From the NCBI GenBank assembly GCA_002415085.1, contig DIBV01000017.1, positions 361,818-425,817 of the forward strand: 64,000 nt of DNA, given 5' to 3'. Made by a program: the position numbers and the translations under genes. A model generated the notes under the pieces. That model ran no database searches. It worked only from the letters and a program-made list of their open reading frames with translations, and was not told the DNA's origin. Below are positions 37,119-47,751 of the stretch, piece after piece (the first letter of the stretch is position 1; every line of letters begins with the position of its first letter). Source of the stretch: Arsukibacterium sp. UBA5043 (GTDB lineage: Bacteria; Pseudomonadota; Gammaproteobacteria; Enterobacterales; Alteromonadaceae).

Positions 37119-38249
37119 TTAGTGGCGATAATCTTCGGGAATGGGAAGTTCTCGGGCCAGCGTTTTTGGCCGGCTGCCTTTGCCTTTTTTGTACATTTTA
37201 AGCTGATATACATAAGCCAGTACCTGAGCAACCGCAGCAAACAGTTGCTCTGGAATTGGGTGATCCAGCTCTGTAGTGTAGAATATTGAGCGGGCCAGGG
37301 CCGGAGACTCGATCACCGGCACTTTATGCTCATTACCAATTTTCCGGATATGCATCGCAACTTCATCTACCCCTTTGGCCACCACTACCGGCGCGCGGAA
37401 TTTGCCCTGGTCATATTTTAAAGCAACAGCAAAATGGGTCGGGTTGGTGACAATAACATCAGCTGTCGGCACTTCCTGCATCATCCGTTTCATTGACATC
37501 TGCATCTGGGTGCGGCGAATACGGGCTTTAATTTCTGGACTGCCCTCTGAGTTTTTATGCTCGTCTTTAATTTCCTGCAAGCTCATTTTCAGCTGCTTCA
37601 CATGATTCCATTTCTGATAAGGCGCATCTACCATGGCAATAATGGAGACACTGCTGCACAACCCCAGAAACAGCCACGCTAAAATATACAACGCCGATTC
37701 GATATTATTGGGTTCGCTCATCAGCGACAACGCCATAATATCCATGAAAAAAAACTTAAGCAGTAAATACGCCACGGTAACCACTACCGCAACTTTCAGG
37801 ATACCTTTAACCAGCTCTACTAACGCCTGCAAACCAAACATGCGTTTAAAGCCTTTTAACGGGCTCATTTTGCTCAGCTTTGGCCCCGCTGCCTGCCAGC
37901 TGAAATTAAAACCACCAATCAGACAATTGCCAACAAAAGCCGCCAGCAGAATAAAGGCGAAAATGGCAGCCAGCGGTGGCAGCAACTCTTTTCCCACTTC
38001 GCTCCAGGCGGTAAACATGGAGTTGGTTTCAAACATGTCTTTCTGATCGAGATGCATCATCCGTTGGCCGACATTCAGCACGCCCATCGCCAACATTTTA
38101 CCAAACATCAGCATGGCGGCTGCGCTGGCTATCAGAACAAAAGCCGTGCCAAGGTCTTTTGAACGGGCTATCTGGCCCTTTTCTGCTGCGTCTTGCAGCT
38201 TCTTGGGCGTGGGCTGTTCGGTTTTTTCTGCGCCGGAATCTTCTGCCAT
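37119..38249 (-). CDS. flhB: Flagellar export switch protein FlhB
   Basis: 376 aa. Four membrane segments, then the autocleavage site NPTH within VIVTNPTHFAVALKYD. It switches export from rod/hook to filament substrates under FliK control. Full length and intact, unlike the stand-alone C-terminal homologue at 22531. Last gene of the fliE-to-flhB series. Confidence 0.97.
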   Translation of the reverse strand: MAEDSGAEKTEQPTPKKLQDAAEKGQIARSKDLGTAFVLIASAAAMLMFGKMLAMGVLNVGQRMMHLDQKDMFETNSMFTAWSEVGKELLPPLAAIFAFILLAAFVGNCLIGGFNFSWQAAGPKLSKMSPLKGFKRMFGLQALVELVKGILKVAVVVTVAYLLLKFFFMDIMALSLMSEPNNIESALYILAWLFLGLCSSVSIIAMVDAPYQKWNHVKQLKMSLQEIKDEHKNSEGSPEIKARIRRTQMQMSMKRMMQEVPTADVIVTNPTHFAVALKYDQGKFRAPVVVAKGVDEVAMHIRKIGNEHKVPVIESPALARSIFYTTELDHPIPEQLFAAVAQVLAYVYQLKMYKKGKGSRPKTLARELPIPEDYRH

Positions 38250-38261
38250 AGTCAGCCTCCG

Positions 38262-39035
38262 TTAGCAGCCAATAAGCCGGCAGCTATAGTCTATTGCGTG
38301 CTGCCATTGCTTGTCGTAGTGGAATAAAAACGTATCCAGCGTCAGCCATAAAATCAGCAAACCTGCCAACATGGTGATCGGAAAACCTATTGAGAAAATA
38401 TTGAGTTGCGGTGCAGCCCGGGTCATGATGCCGAACGACAAATTAACCACCAACATGGCAACAATTGGCGCCAGGGCAATGGCCAGGGCGGTGGCAAACA
38501 TCCAGCCACCAAATTCAACAATGGTCCAGTAGCTGCTGACTTCCCACCACTGACCATTAATCGGCAGGGTATCGAAGCTGAACACCAACATCTGGATCAT
38601 GATCAGGTGCCCATTAAAAATAAAAAATAGTAAGGTGGCCAGGATCAGATAAAACTGGCCTATGGCCGGCACACTGACCCCGCTTGACGGGTCAACCATC
38701 GATGCAAACGCCAGACCGGTCTGCGTTGCCAGTAACTGGCCCGCCAGCACAAAAGTAGTAATAAACATTTGCGAGATAAAACCCAGCGCAAAGCCAATCA
38801 TTAACTGAAAGAATACTTCAACGAACATGGCCGCAGACATTAAATCAGGTGGGGTTACCGGCGGTAGCATCGGCATCATCACTAACGTGATCATCACTAC
38901 CAGACCGGTTTTAATCCGCATCGGAATATTGCGCGCTCCCATACCGGCCATGATCATCAGCATGCCCGTTACCCGACATAGCGGCAGCATAAAGTCGGCG
39001 ATAGCCTGCATTAAGGTGCCCAGCGGGAATTCCAT
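38262..39035 (-). CDS. fliR: Flagellar export gate protein FliR
   Basis: 257 aa, about six membrane segments. ATG 39035 overlaps the fliQ stop by one base; a TTG one codon earlier is the alternative. LPLCRVTGMLMIMAGMGARNIPMRIKTGLVV is typical. Part of the FliPQR export pore. Confidence 0.95.
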   Translation of the reverse strand: MEFPLGTLMQAIADFMLPLCRVTGMLMIMAGMGARNIPMRIKTGLVVMITLVMMPMLPPVTPPDLMSAAMFVEVFFQLMIGFALGFISQMFITTFVLAGQLLATQTGLAFASMVDPSSGVSVPAIGQFYLILATLLFFIFNGHLIMIQMLVFSFDTLPINGQWWEVSSYWTIVEFGGWMFATALAIALAPIVAMLVVNLSFGIMTRAAPQLNIFSIGFPITMLAGLLILWLTLDTFLFHYDKQWQHAIDYSCRLIGC

Positions 39036-39304
39036 CAACTCACCACGGTAGGTATGCTGAGGAATAAGTCATGGGTGTAATCCATAATAATCCGGACAAA
39101 CCAGTGACCACCAAATATCAAGGCTAACAGGGTGACAATTAACCGCGGTAAAAAGCTTAAGGTTTGTTCGTTAATTGAGGTAGCGGCCTGAAACACCGCG
39201 ACAATTAAACCCACAAACAATGACGGCAGAATAATGGCACTTACCAGCAAGATGACGATAAACAAGGCATCACGCAATACATCGACAAAGACCTCAGGAC
39301 TCAT
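39035..39304 (-). CDS. fliQ: Flagellar export gate protein FliQ
   Basis: 89 aa, two membrane helices ([32 protein letters not shown] and [21 protein letters not shown]). Usual length. Overlaps fliP and fliR by a few bases. Confidence 0.96.
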   Translation of the reverse strand: MSPEVFVDVLRDALFIVILLVSAIILPSLFVGLIVAVFQAATSINEQTLSFLPRLIVTLLALIFGGHWFVRIIMDYTHDLFLSIPTVVS

Positions 39305-40044
39305 GTGCCGACTCCATAACTGGTGGCAAGCGTGCCCATAACTAAAATCCAGCCATCAACCAACACAAACATCATCAGTTTAAACGGCAACGATATAATC
39401 ATCGGCGATAGCATCATCATCCCCATTGCCATCAGTACACTGGCTACTACCAAATCGATGATCAGAAAAGGGATAAACAGCATAAAGCCGATCTGAAATG
39501 CGGTTTTTAATTCACTGGTGATAAATGCCGGGATCACCACGGTTAGTGGATAATCCTGAGGTTGTTCTAACACTTCAATACCGGCAATCTGGGCAAAGGT
39601 GTCCAGATCCCTTACCCGGGTCTGATGCAACATAAAGGCTTTAACCGGCACAATAGCCGCATCCAGCGCCTGAACCGGGGTTATCGACTCGGCCAGATAG
39701 GGCTGAATCGCCTGCTCATTGACGGTTTTAAATACCGGCGCCATGATAAAAAAGGTTAGAAACAACGTGATGCCGATAAGCACCTGATTAGACGGGGTTT
39801 GCTGCAAACCAATGGCCTGACGCAATATCGCCAGCACCACGATAATCCGGGTAAAGCTGGTCATCATAATAACGATGGCGGGAATAAAGCTCAACATCGT
39901 CATTAACGCCAGGACCTGCAGCGTTACACTATATTGTTGAGAGCCATCATCATTAGTGGTTACGGTAACAGCCGACAACATACTGTTATCGGCCAGCACC
40001 GCAGGGCTGAGTAACAGCAACAACACACACAGCAATCGCAACAT
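39301..40044 (-). CDS. fliP: Flagellar export gate protein FliP
   Basis: 247 aa with a signal peptide ([12 protein letters not shown]). [43 protein letters not shown] and [25 protein letters not shown] are the FliP family blocks. Core of the export gate. Confidence 0.97.
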   Translation of the reverse strand: MLRLLCVLLLLLSPAVLADNSMLSAVTVTTNDDGSQQYSVTLQVLALMTMLSFIPAIVIMMTSFTRIIVVLAILRQAIGLQQTPSNQVLIGITLFLTFFIMAPVFKTVNEQAIQPYLAESITPVQALDAAIVPVKAFMLHQTRVRDLDTFAQIAGIEVLEQPQDYPLTVVIPAFITSELKTAFQIGFMLFIPFLIIDLVVASVLMAMGMMMLSPMIISLPFKLMMFVLVDGWILVMGTLATSYGVGT

Positions 40045-40050
40045 AAAAAC

Positions 40051-40620
40051 TTACTTTTTCAGGAATGATTGCAACTGTGTATGAAAGTCTGATGCCAACT
40101 TTGTTTCAGGAAGGGAATTTTCTAATTCGAATAGCATATTAATGCTTTGCGGTGTCACGCCAATTACCCGTTGTTTACCTTGTATTTCAATAACTAACAA
40201 GCGTTCGCGCTGCCCCAGAGGTACCGAGCAAATAACTTTAACGTGCTGGCTACCGGGCAGGCGTAATGTCAATTTTTTGAATAACCAGCCCAGGCCAACC
40301 ACCAACAGCAGCACTGCTGCCAGAGAAATGGCGATTTTACCCAGGCTGATGCCGCTGGTGTTTTTTCGCTCAGCAGACGGCTCCTGGCGTTGAAATGGTA
40401 AACTTTGCCGCGGTTCTGTCACAGTTTGCGCTGCCACTTCTGACAATGACGCCGCAACCTCTCCTGAACGAGCATCGGCAGCGTCTTTGTCAGATGCGTT
40501 TTGCGCAGCCATGTCTTGCTGTTGCGGCTCTGGCGGGTTTGTTTGTGCAGCAGCAATAGCGCTGAATGCCAAATATAATAGCAACAGTACGATCGCAGCG
40601 GTTCTTAATAATGACTGCAT
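40051..40620 (-). CDS. fliO: Flagellar export assembly protein FliO
   Basis: 189 aa. N-terminal hydrophobic segment, a low-complexity stretch, then a transmembrane helix (ISLAAVLLLVVGLGWLFKKL) and a small domain with VKVICSVPLGQRERLLVIEIQGKQRVIGVT, typical of FliO. Needed for FliP pore assembly. Start overlaps the fliN stop (TAATG). Confidence 0.92.
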   Translation of the reverse strand: MQSLLRTAAIVLLLLYLAFSAIAAAQTNPPEPQQQDMAAQNASDKDAADARSGEVAASLSEVAAQTVTEPRQSLPFQRQEPSAERKNTSGISLGKIAISLAAVLLLVVGLGWLFKKLTLRLPGSQHVKVICSVPLGQRERLLVIEIQGKQRVIGVTPQSINMLFELENSLPETKLASDFHTQLQSFLKK

Positions 40621-41009
40621 TAGCGTAGCTTTTTAATCCGTTCAATCTGGCTGATAACATCCGTTAAGCGAATACCAAACTTGTCATTCACCACGACTAC
40701 TTCACCGTGCGCAATCAGGGTACCGTTGACCAGCACATCTAATGGCTCGCCAGCAACCCGCTCCAGCTCCACAACTGATCCCTGATTTAACTGCAGCAGG
40801 TTGCGGATACTAATTTTGGCCCGGCCCACTTCCATTGAAATCGTGACTGGAATGTCCAGAATCGTGTCCAATTTACGCTGCTCATCAACGGTAATATTCG
40901 ATTTTTCGTCTTTAAGCTCCTCCAAATCAACAGCTTTAGCGCCGTCTTCGCCCTCAGCTTCTGCCATGGCTGCAGCCCATTCATCCATTGTGTCTTTATC
41001 GTCTGCCAT
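40620..41009 (-). CDS. fliN: Flagellar motor switch protein FliN
   Basis: 129 aa. Acidic N-terminus then the surface-presentation (SpoA) domain: LDTILDIPVTISMEVGRAKISIRNLLQLNQGSVVELERVAGEPLDVLVNG. C-ring component. Four bases after fliM. Confidence 0.97.
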   Translation of the reverse strand: MADDKDTMDEWAAAMAEAEGEDGAKAVDLEELKDEKSNITVDEQRKLDTILDIPVTISMEVGRAKISIRNLLQLNQGSVVELERVAGEPLDVLVNGTLIAHGEVVVVNDKFGIRLTDVISQIERIKKLR

Positions 41010-41013
41010 ACTG

Positions 41014-42102
41014 TTATCCTCTGTCCCGCTCTGTTAAGTTCAGATCGGCTTCTAGTTCCGAAATATCTGCATCGCTATCCAGACGCCTGCCACCTTTGGT
41101 AAATACGTGAAGTTCCGATTTAACAGATTCTGGCCGCCTGATCTTCTCAATAATTTTTAATGCCACACTCTCCCGTGACCGACCAAGCTTGGCGCGGTAG
41201 GTGGGTAAGTCTTCAATCAATACGGTAATATGCTCTGGTATTTCCACCGGAATAATATCGCCGGCCTTTAATTCCATTACTTCGCGCAACGTTAAATCGA
41301 CATCAAGCATTTTGGTGGATAAATCCACTTTGACGTCCATAATTTCGTCACGCAGCGCTTTACTCCAGCGTAAATCTGTATCTTCTTTATCACTTTGCAC
41401 CCCAGCGTCCAGCAGCTCGCGGATGGGCTCCAGCATAGAGTAAGGTAATGCCACATGAAAATCACCGCCACCGCCATCCAGTTCAATATGAAATGAGCTG
41501 ATCACCACCACTTCTGTCGGGCTGACAATATTAGCCATGGCCGGATTCACTTCTGAGTCGAGATATTCAAACGACACGTCCATCACCGGAGCCCAGGCTT
41601 CTTTGTAATCCTCAAAAATAAGTTTCAGCAGCATCTGAATGATTCGCCGCTCGGTCGGGGTAAATTCACGCCCTTCAATTTTGGCATGATAACGTCCGTC
41701 GCCGCCAAAAAAGTTATCGACCAGAATAAATACCAGACGTGCTTCCATGGTAATTAAGCCAGTACCCTTAAGTGGCCGGAAACGCACCATATTCAGGCTG
41801 GTTGGCACAAATAACGTATGCACGTATTCGCCAAACTTAATCATTTGCACACCATTGATGGAGACTTCGGCGGTGCGACGCATCATATTGAACAAACTGA
41901 TCCGCATATGGCGGGCAAACCGCTCATTAACCATTTCCAGAGTAGGCATACGACCGCGGACAATACGATCCTGAGACGAGAAATCGTATTCCATGGTAGA
42001 ACGGCTGCGGCCATCACCGCTGTCGTCAATTTCTTCTTCTTCAACGTCATCAACGCCATGTAACAAGGCATCAATTTCATCTTGCGACAATAAATCGGTC
42101 AC
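41014..42102 (-). CDS. fliM: Flagellar motor switch protein FliM
   Basis: 362 aa from GTG 42102. The N-terminal CheY-P binding segment LLSQDEIDALLHG is present; the middle CheC-like domain contains FARHMRISLFNMMRRTAEVS; a C-terminal SpoA domain pairs with FliN. It binds CheY-P to switch rotation. Confidence 0.97.
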   Translation of the reverse strand: MTDLLSQDEIDALLHGVDDVEEEEIDDSGDGRSRSTMEYDFSSQDRIVRGRMPTLEMVNERFARHMRISLFNMMRRTAEVSINGVQMIKFGEYVHTLFVPTSLNMVRFRPLKGTGLITMEARLVFILVDNFFGGDGRYHAKIEGREFTPTERRIIQMLLKLIFEDYKEAWAPVMDVSFEYLDSEVNPAMANIVSPTEVVVISSFHIELDGGGGDFHVALPYSMLEPIRELLDAGVQSDKEDTDLRWSKALRDEIMDVKVDLSTKMLDVDLTLREVMELKAGDIIPVEIPEHITVLIEDLPTYRAKLGRSRESVALKIIEKIRRPESVKSELHVFTKGGRRLDSDADISELEADLNLTERDRG

Positions 42103-42114
42103 GATTGCTCACTC

Positions 42115-42645
42115 TTATTGCATAACAAAACTGGTGAAAAGCACTTCTTCCACCACCACTGATCCTGCAACTTCCAGCAACGCTTGCTGTAAATCACTAA
42201 GGGCTTTGTTTTTTAAGGCATCTTTGCCTGTGGTTGTTACCAGCTCGTCAGCATTAGCACTGGCGAAAGAAGCCGTTAAACTGGCCTCTATCAGCGGAAT
42301 ATGCCGAAGTGCTACGGTTTCATTATTACTGCCCCGCACCAGCAGTTGCACTTTTATCTGTACCAGACGATCACGTGCCGAGCCCGGCACATTAAACACA
42401 AATGGCCTGGGCATCGCCACGTATAAGGCGTTCCCCTCCGGCCCGCTGGGCTTGCCAGTATCAGCGGCACTCTGCGACACCGCTGTTTCATCGCTGGCAG
42501 CAGAGGGCGCGCTTTCGCTTCCCAGAAAGTAAAAGTAAACACCTGCCGCCAGAATGAGTACCACGACCACAGCCATGACCAACAATATTATTTTTTTCAA
42601 GCCACTTTTACTTTCGCCTAATTTTAAATCGCCATCGGCTGCCAT
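42115..42645 (-). CDS. fliL: Flagellar basal body-associated protein FliL
   Basis: 176 aa from ATG 42645, with GGAG 5-6 bases upstream; a GTG two codons earlier overlaps that ribosome site. Transmembrane helix (LKKIILLVMAVVVVLILAAGVYFYFLG) then a periplasmic domain ending VVVEEVLFTSFVMQ. Supports stator function. First gene after a 140-base gap, so probably has its own promoter. Confidence 0.93.
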   Translation of the reverse strand: MAADGDLKLGESKSGLKKIILLVMAVVVVLILAAGVYFYFLGSESAPSAASDETAVSQSAADTGKPSGPEGNALYVAMPRPFVFNVPGSARDRLVQIKVQLLVRGSNNETVALRHIPLIEASLTASFASANADELVTTTGKDALKNKALSDLQQALLEVAGSVVVEEVLFTSFVMQ

Positions 42646-42676
42646 TTGCACTCCGTTGTTTTAATTTATTCAGGCC

Positions 42677-42706
42677 ATTATGCGCAACCGCCTGCCTTAA
42701 TGTAAA
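42677..42706 (-). promoter_or_regulatory. Candidate sigma-70-like promoter before fliL
   Basis: On the minus strand TTTACA (42706-42701) and CATAAT (42682-42677) are 18 bases apart, about 30 bases before the fliL start. Two near-repeats (GTTACCGC and GTTACAGC followed by A-runs) lie just upstream. Plausible but short motifs; no sigma-54 or sigma-28 site was found in this gap. Confidence 0.35.
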
Positions 42707-42786
42707 TTTTTTCGCTGTAACTTTTTTTGCGGTAACTTTATTATTCAGGCCCCGCTGGCACTATCGCCGGTAAATGTCACACCGGT

Positions 42787-44799
42787 TTACGCATAGTAAT
42801 CAACAATACGTTCACTTAGCTTAACGTCTAACTGCAATGCTGTCGCCTGCTCGTCTAAATGTGGCTCGCTGATTTGCTGACCTGTCCCGGCACTGCCGTT
42901 GCGCTGACTACCTGTCTGGCTGTCCCCCTGGCGCTGCTGCTGAACCTGACCTTCACCCAGCTGAATGCCCTGTTGTTGCAGCATTTCACGTAATCTGGGC
43001 ATCTGCTGCTCTAATAGTTCTTTGGCATGCTGTTGTTGCACAATAAACTGGACTGAAGCCTGCTCCTGCTGCAAATTCACCCGAATTTGCATTTGTCCTA
43101 AATCTGCGGGATCGAGTCGGATCTCTGCCACCTGAATATTCTGGCGTACCATCAGGTTAAGCCGCTCTTTTAGCTGACCAGCGGCATCTTGCGACAATAA
43201 ATTGACCTGCTTTAAGTGCTCGGTAACCGATTTATTGACGCTTTGTGCTTTTGCCCGCTCAGCGCTTTGCTGCGCACCAGCAATGGCAACCGTTGCCGCA
43301 TCAAGTCTGGCAAGTGCTGCTTCACTCTGAGTCTGGCCTGCCGGGCTGACGATACTGCCAAAGCCACTGACTGCAGTCTCTGCTCTGATACTTCCGGCCG
43401 TTATATTAACATCTGTTTTAACCTGTTGAGCTGCTAAATCAGCGTCTTCTGTCAGCATTTGCTTTATCGGTTGGTTACTTTCTGCCAGGCCAGCGCGTTG
43501 CTGTGCCCGGGACTGCGCTGAATCTGCTACGGCTGCGGCGCTGGCCAGGGTGCTGGCAGGCTGACCGGCGTCAAGAAGTACCGATTTCTCTGCATTTTCA
43601 AAGATGGTTGTTGCTGCTGGGGGCTGAATGTTACCGGCCATGGTTTTTAATTCCGGCGCCGCGGTTGACGATGTCGGTATCCCGGAGGGTATTTCTGCCA
43701 CTACAGCGTTGTTTGTGCGCAGCGCGGTATCAACGCTCGCTTTCAGTTCAGCAGGCAATTCAACGGCACTATCCGGCTCAGCGCTTTCTACTTGCTGCTT
43801 ACCTTCTTGTGCAGTATTGCGTTGCCCTGCTGAGGCGATACTTACCTTGGCCGCAGCGGCTGATTTATCGCTGTCAGATTGAGTGCTATTAATACTCTGG
43901 GTCGCTTGCTTGCCTGCAATGCCAGTAGCCGCTATTGCATTATTGCTGACATTTGCATCAGCTATAGCGGCTTTATTGCTACTGCTAACCATGTCAGCTG
44001 ACGACTGAGTTTGAGATTGAGAAGGCTCAGTATCATGGCCAGAGTTCTGATTGGCCAGCGCCTGTTCAGCAAGCTTGATTGCCTTGTCGCTTGCAAACTG
44101 GCTATTTTTAAGTTCTTGCTGTGCAGTATCGTCGGCCGCTAACGGGGATTGAGCCGCATCTCTTGCCTGGCCGTTACTTACCGCGGCTAACATTTTCGCT
44201 GCGGCGTTGGCAGAATCGACCGGAGTGTCACTCTCGGCAGCATCTTTGCCTGCATTTGCTGTTGCCGGATACACCGGCAATATAAACCACTCGCCTGTTA
44301 AAACCTTTTTACCGTCAACGCCGGCTAACGCGCCCGCAGTGATCCCATCAACATCATCAGCTTGTGCCGCATCATCACCATGGGTGACATTCACACCGAC
44401 GGTATTCGCAGCAGACTGACCTTTTTCAGTAGCGTGCAGCTGAAGCTGTAACCGGGTCTGGCTGGCGAGATCCAGCAATCCGAGTAAGGTGCCAGGCTGG
44501 CTTTCATCGGCCAGGCTAAGCTCCGCTTCCGCTGGAATTACTGACGGCTGGGTTTGTGCCGGCCCGCCTGCGGCATGGCCTGCCATGCTGGCAGCCCCTT
44601 TGCCTTTTCCGGTGATATGCAAAGCGGCAAAACTTTGCCTGTCGGTTAATTGTTGTTCACCAGACTGATTGAGCAGGCGCCCGAAATCATTTGCAGCACC
44701 TGCCTCATCCAGTGCAGCCCCGGCCTGATAGGAAGCGGGCTCTGTGCCAGCAGCCACCTGGCCTGAACTTAAAAAAGAAAGTGACAACAACGGATTCAT
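42787..44799 (-). CDS. fliK: Flagellar hook-length control protein FliK
   Basis: 670 aa from ATG 44799, chosen for AGGAG 7 bases upstream; the open frame extends 16 codons further. A long Ala/Gln/Ser-rich low-complexity ruler region, then the C-terminal Flg_hook domain with VAEIRLDPADLGQMQIRV and a Gln-rich tail. It measures the hook and signals FlhB. Flanked by fliJ and fliL in canonical order. Compare the divergent second FliK-like protein at 20416. Confidence 0.92.
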   Translation of the reverse strand: MNPLLSLSFLSSGQVAAGTEPASYQAGAALDEAGAANDFGRLLNQSGEQQLTDRQSFAALHITGKGKGAASMAGHAAGGPAQTQPSVIPAEAELSLADESQPGTLLGLLDLASQTRLQLQLHATEKGQSAANTVGVNVTHGDDAAQADDVDGITAGALAGVDGKKVLTGEWFILPVYPATANAGKDAAESDTPVDSANAAAKMLAAVSNGQARDAAQSPLAADDTAQQELKNSQFASDKAIKLAEQALANQNSGHDTEPSQSQTQSSADMVSSSNKAAIADANVSNNAIAATGIAGKQATQSINSTQSDSDKSAAAAKVSIASAGQRNTAQEGKQQVESAEPDSAVELPAELKASVDTALRTNNAVVAEIPSGIPTSSTAAPELKTMAGNIQPPAATTIFENAEKSVLLDAGQPASTLASAAAVADSAQSRAQQRAGLAESNQPIKQMLTEDADLAAQQVKTDVNITAGSIRAETAVSGFGSIVSPAGQTQSEAALARLDAATVAIAGAQQSAERAKAQSVNKSVTEHLKQVNLLSQDAAGQLKERLNLMVRQNIQVAEIRLDPADLGQMQIRVNLQQEQASVQFIVQQQHAKELLEQQMPRLREMLQQQGIQLGEGQVQQQRQGDSQTGSQRNGSAGTGQQISEPHLDEQATALQLDVKLSERIVDYYA

Positions 44800-44900
44800 T
44801 ATGATCTCCTGATAAGGCAACGGGTTTACCACTATTGCGTTGCTCACTGTGTTACGAAAACGCTTTTGGCTGAACCAGCACTACGCAATAAAACCTATGA

Positions 44901-44916
44901 TACAAAAATCGCGCCA
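44901..44916 (-). promoter_or_regulatory. Weak sigma-54-like site before fliK
   Basis: The minus strand reads TGGCGCGATTTTTGTA. The -24 element is good, but the -12 element has GT instead of GC. It lies about 100 bases before fliK, just after the fliJ stop. Low-confidence candidate. Confidence 0.3.
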
Positions 44917-44932
44917 AGTTTAAGAACTACGG

Positions 44933-45388
44933 TTATGACGACTCCTGTGCCAGCTGGCGGCGGTAAAATTGTTGACCTGCGTATTCATCACTCAGGCTTT
45001 GTTGCTGACGTTCAAGCACCTGCAACGCGGCACTGTCTGCCCGTTCAACTAACAGCTCCAGCGCCTTGCGCTTTGTTTGCATTTTTAACCAACTTTGTTT
45101 GCGTTGTTCTGCCGCGGCCCTCGCCTGATGTACTACCCGGGCTTGCTGTACCAGCGCCTGATCCAGTTTACCAATAAAATTGACATATTGGCTGTACTGG
45201 CGGCTTTGCAAGCCCTGACTGCCCTGGCGCTGGCTTTGTTGGATATATTCGGTACGGTAATTAGCCAGGCCCTGATATTTTTGTTCAGCCTGCTGAAAAT
45301 ACTGCTGTGCCTTAATAAACTGCGCCTGCAGATTATCTTCACGCTCGCGTTGCACTTTAATGATTAAACTAAAACGATGGGCTGCCAT
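44933..45388 (-). CDS. fliJ: Flagellar export chaperone FliJ
   Basis: 151 aa, almost wholly coiled coil with many Gln residues (LQAQFIKAQQYFQQAEQKYQGL). Starts [18 protein letters not shown], typical FliJ. Follows fliI with overlapping stop/start (TGATG). Couples FliI to FlhA. Confidence 0.9.
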   Translation of the reverse strand: MAAHRFSLIIKVQREREDNLQAQFIKAQQYFQQAEQKYQGLANYRTEYIQQSQRQGSQGLQSRQYSQYVNFIGKLDQALVQQARVVHQARAAAEQRKQSWLKMQTKRKALELLVERADSAALQVLERQQQSLSDEYAGQQFYRRQLAQESS

Positions 45389-46731
45389 CAGCCGGCCATT
45401 CGCTGGGCAGGTAATACCTGACTTAGCGCCGTTAAACTTTCATCATAGGGGATAATCGTTTTCATGCCCTGTTGTAAAAAAGCATTAATCTTTGGCATCA
45501 GGCCAATTGCCTGATCCAACATCGGATCACTGCCCCGCACATAAGCACCAATTGCGATTAAATCTTTGCTTTGCTGGTAGCTGGCATATAGCTGCTTAAC
45601 GGCACGGGCAAGTTGCTGATGCTCATTGCTGGTGACAGCAGGCATCACCCGGCTGATCGATTTTTCAATGTCTATCGCCGGAAAATGGCCGCTATCGGCC
45701 AGGGTACGGGACAACACAATATGGCCGTCGAGTATGGCTCTGGAGGCGTCCGCAATTGGATCCTGTAAATCGTCGCCTTCTGATAACACAGTATAAAAGG
45801 CCGTTATTGAGCCCTGATGGCCGGTGCCATTACCCGCCCGCTCGACCAGTGCCGGTAATTTGGCAAATACCGACGGTGGATAGCCCTTCGTCGCTGGGGG
45901 CTCGCCTACTGCCAGGGCAATTTCGCGCTGCGCCTGAGCATAACGGGTGATGGAATCAATCAGTAGCAACACATCCATGCCCTGATCACGAAAATACTCC
46001 GCTACCTGCACCGCAGTTTCGCAGCCTTTTAGCCGCATTAACGGCGATACGTCAGCCGGGGCGGCGATCACCACAGATCGTGCTTTACCTTCATCACCCA
46101 GAATTTCATCAATAAACTCTTTTACCTCACGGCCACGTTCCCCCACCAGGCCAACTACAATGACATCTGCAGCCGTACCGCGGGTCATCATGCCCAGCAA
46201 CACGCTTTTACCCACGCCGCTGCCAGCGAATAAGCCCATGCGCTGGCCTTTACCTACGGTAATAATACTGTTAATCGCCCGCACCCCGACATCCAGTGGT
46301 TGTTTTACTGGCCGGCGTAGCAACGGATTAATCGGTTTACCTTTGCCTTTGCTAAATTCAGTAGCCTTGATCGGCCCTTTGCCATCCAGCGGTTTACCAA
46401 CACCATCAATTACCCGGCCCAGCAAATTCAAGGTTAACGGTACGCCTTTATATTGAATTACCGGCGTAACCCTGGCACCGGGTACCACCCCGGCAATATC
46501 ATCTTGTGGCATCAGAAATAACCGGTCATTAGCAAAGCCGACGACCTCCGCTAAAATAGCGCCGCGGGCACTTTCGACCAGACAGGGCTGACCAATTGCC
46601 GCTCTGCAGCCAGTAGCCTCCAGGGTTAAACCCACCACCCGCACCAGATGGCCTGACACCGCCGGCAATGACGGATGAATATACTGCTGCTGTTGCTGCA
46701 GCCGTTGTAGCAGGCTGATATTGTCAGTCAT
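45388..46731 (-). CDS. fliI: Flagellum-specific ATPase FliI
   Basis: 447 aa from ATG 46731 ([16 protein letters not shown]). The frame is open 40 codons further upstream, but that part lies in fliH and is not family-like. Walker [33 protein letters not shown], Walker [34 protein letters not shown] are intact. Drives export with FliH/FliJ. Confidence 0.96.
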   Translation of the reverse strand: MTDNISLLQRLQQQQQYIHPSLPAVSGHLVRVVGLTLEATGCRAAIGQPCLVESARGAILAEVVGFANDRLFLMPQDDIAGVVPGARVTPVIQYKGVPLTLNLLGRVIDGVGKPLDGKGPIKATEFSKGKGKPINPLLRRPVKQPLDVGVRAINSIITVGKGQRMGLFAGSGVGKSVLLGMMTRGTAADVIVVGLVGERGREVKEFIDEILGDEGKARSVVIAAPADVSPLMRLKGCETAVQVAEYFRDQGMDVLLLIDSITRYAQAQREIALAVGEPPATKGYPPSVFAKLPALVERAGNGTGHQGSITAFYTVLSEGDDLQDPIADASRAILDGHIVLSRTLADSGHFPAIDIEKSISRVMPAVTSNEHQQLARAVKQLYASYQQSKDLIAIGAYVRGSDPMLDQAIGLMPKINAFLQQGMKTIIPYDESLTALSQVLPAQRMAG

Positions 46732-47674
46732 GCGGCTTGGGGTCCTGTGATGGCGTTGACGCTTGTCCGGACTGAGCAGGGTTGCCGTCTTCGGTAGCGT
46801 TAGGCTTTTCCGCATCAGCTTCTGTCGTTTCGCTCTGAGCATCATCTGCACGAGCGTCGGCAGTATGCTCAGCTGCCTCTGCCAGCTGCAAAAAATGCTC
46901 CAGGCTACTGTGGATCCGCTGGTTTATACTGCGGTCAACGCTGGAGCTGTTGCTTTCAACCAGACACCCCCCCTGAGCCACCAGCGGCTCTGAGCGTAAC
47001 TGCCAGCCGCGCTCTGCTATTTCAGTCTCACCATAATGTTGCTTTACTCTGGCGACATCGGCCGGATTAAGTTTAATAACCATCATGTTAGTTTGCAGTG
47101 GTAACGCACTGATGGCTTCTTGTAAGGCTTGTAAAATAACGTTGGAATTAGTGGTAACTTCAACATTGATAACCGACTTTGCCATCGCCAGGGCCAGTTG
47201 CACCAGCTCTTGCTCTACCCGGTTATCGATTTTTGCCAGCGGTTGCTGCAACTGATCCAGCAACACGCTTAATTCGGCCCGTAAGGTATCGATTTCAGTC
47301 GTACCGTCGGCCAGCCCTTGTTTTTTACCCTCGGCCAGCCCCTGCTTAAGCCCGTCTGAATGGCCTTGCTCACGACCTTCGCTGTAACCTCTGGCAAACC
47401 CTTCTTCTTTGCCCTGGAGTATTCCCTCATCGTGGGCAGCCTGGCGCATTTGCTCTATATCATCTGCGGTCAGCGGCTTGATCTCTAGTGCTTCTTCTGC
47501 CTCATCATCTGCGGTAATTCTGGTTTCAGGCCGCTGCATATTAAGAGCATTAGTCCGGGTATCCTGACTACGTGCGTCGGCAGTTAAATCTGGCGTATGC
47601 CAGTGTTTGATCTGCTCTGATTGGTCAGGATCCGGTGAATAAGGCCGGTTAAGGCTATGCGCGTTTTTAATCAT
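46724..47674 (-). CDS. fliH: Flagellar assembly protein FliH
   Basis: 316 aa. Charged N-terminus, then a glycine-spaced helix ([28 protein letters not shown]), the GxxxG repeat pattern of FliH, then a C-terminal FliI-binding domain ([19 protein letters not shown] region). Acidic, Ala/Asp-rich tail longer than usual. Overlaps fliI by 8 bases. A 77-base gap to fliG shows nothing clear. Confidence 0.92.
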   Translation of the reverse strand: MIKNAHSLNRPYSPDPDQSEQIKHWHTPDLTADARSQDTRTNALNMQRPETRITADDEAEEALEIKPLTADDIEQMRQAAHDEGILQGKEEGFARGYSEGREQGHSDGLKQGLAEGKKQGLADGTTEIDTLRAELSVLLDQLQQPLAKIDNRVEQELVQLALAMAKSVINVEVTTNSNVILQALQEAISALPLQTNMMVIKLNPADVARVKQHYGETEIAERGWQLRSEPLVAQGGCLVESNSSSVDRSINQRIHSSLEHFLQLAEAAEHTADARADDAQSETTEADAEKPNATEDGNPAQSGQASTPSQDPKPHD

Positions 47675-47751
47675 CGCTATTTTCGCTACCTGTTACCGAA
47701 CACGGCTTATCGTTGCTTAGCACCTTGAGACTGTTACTGCTGTAACGGTTA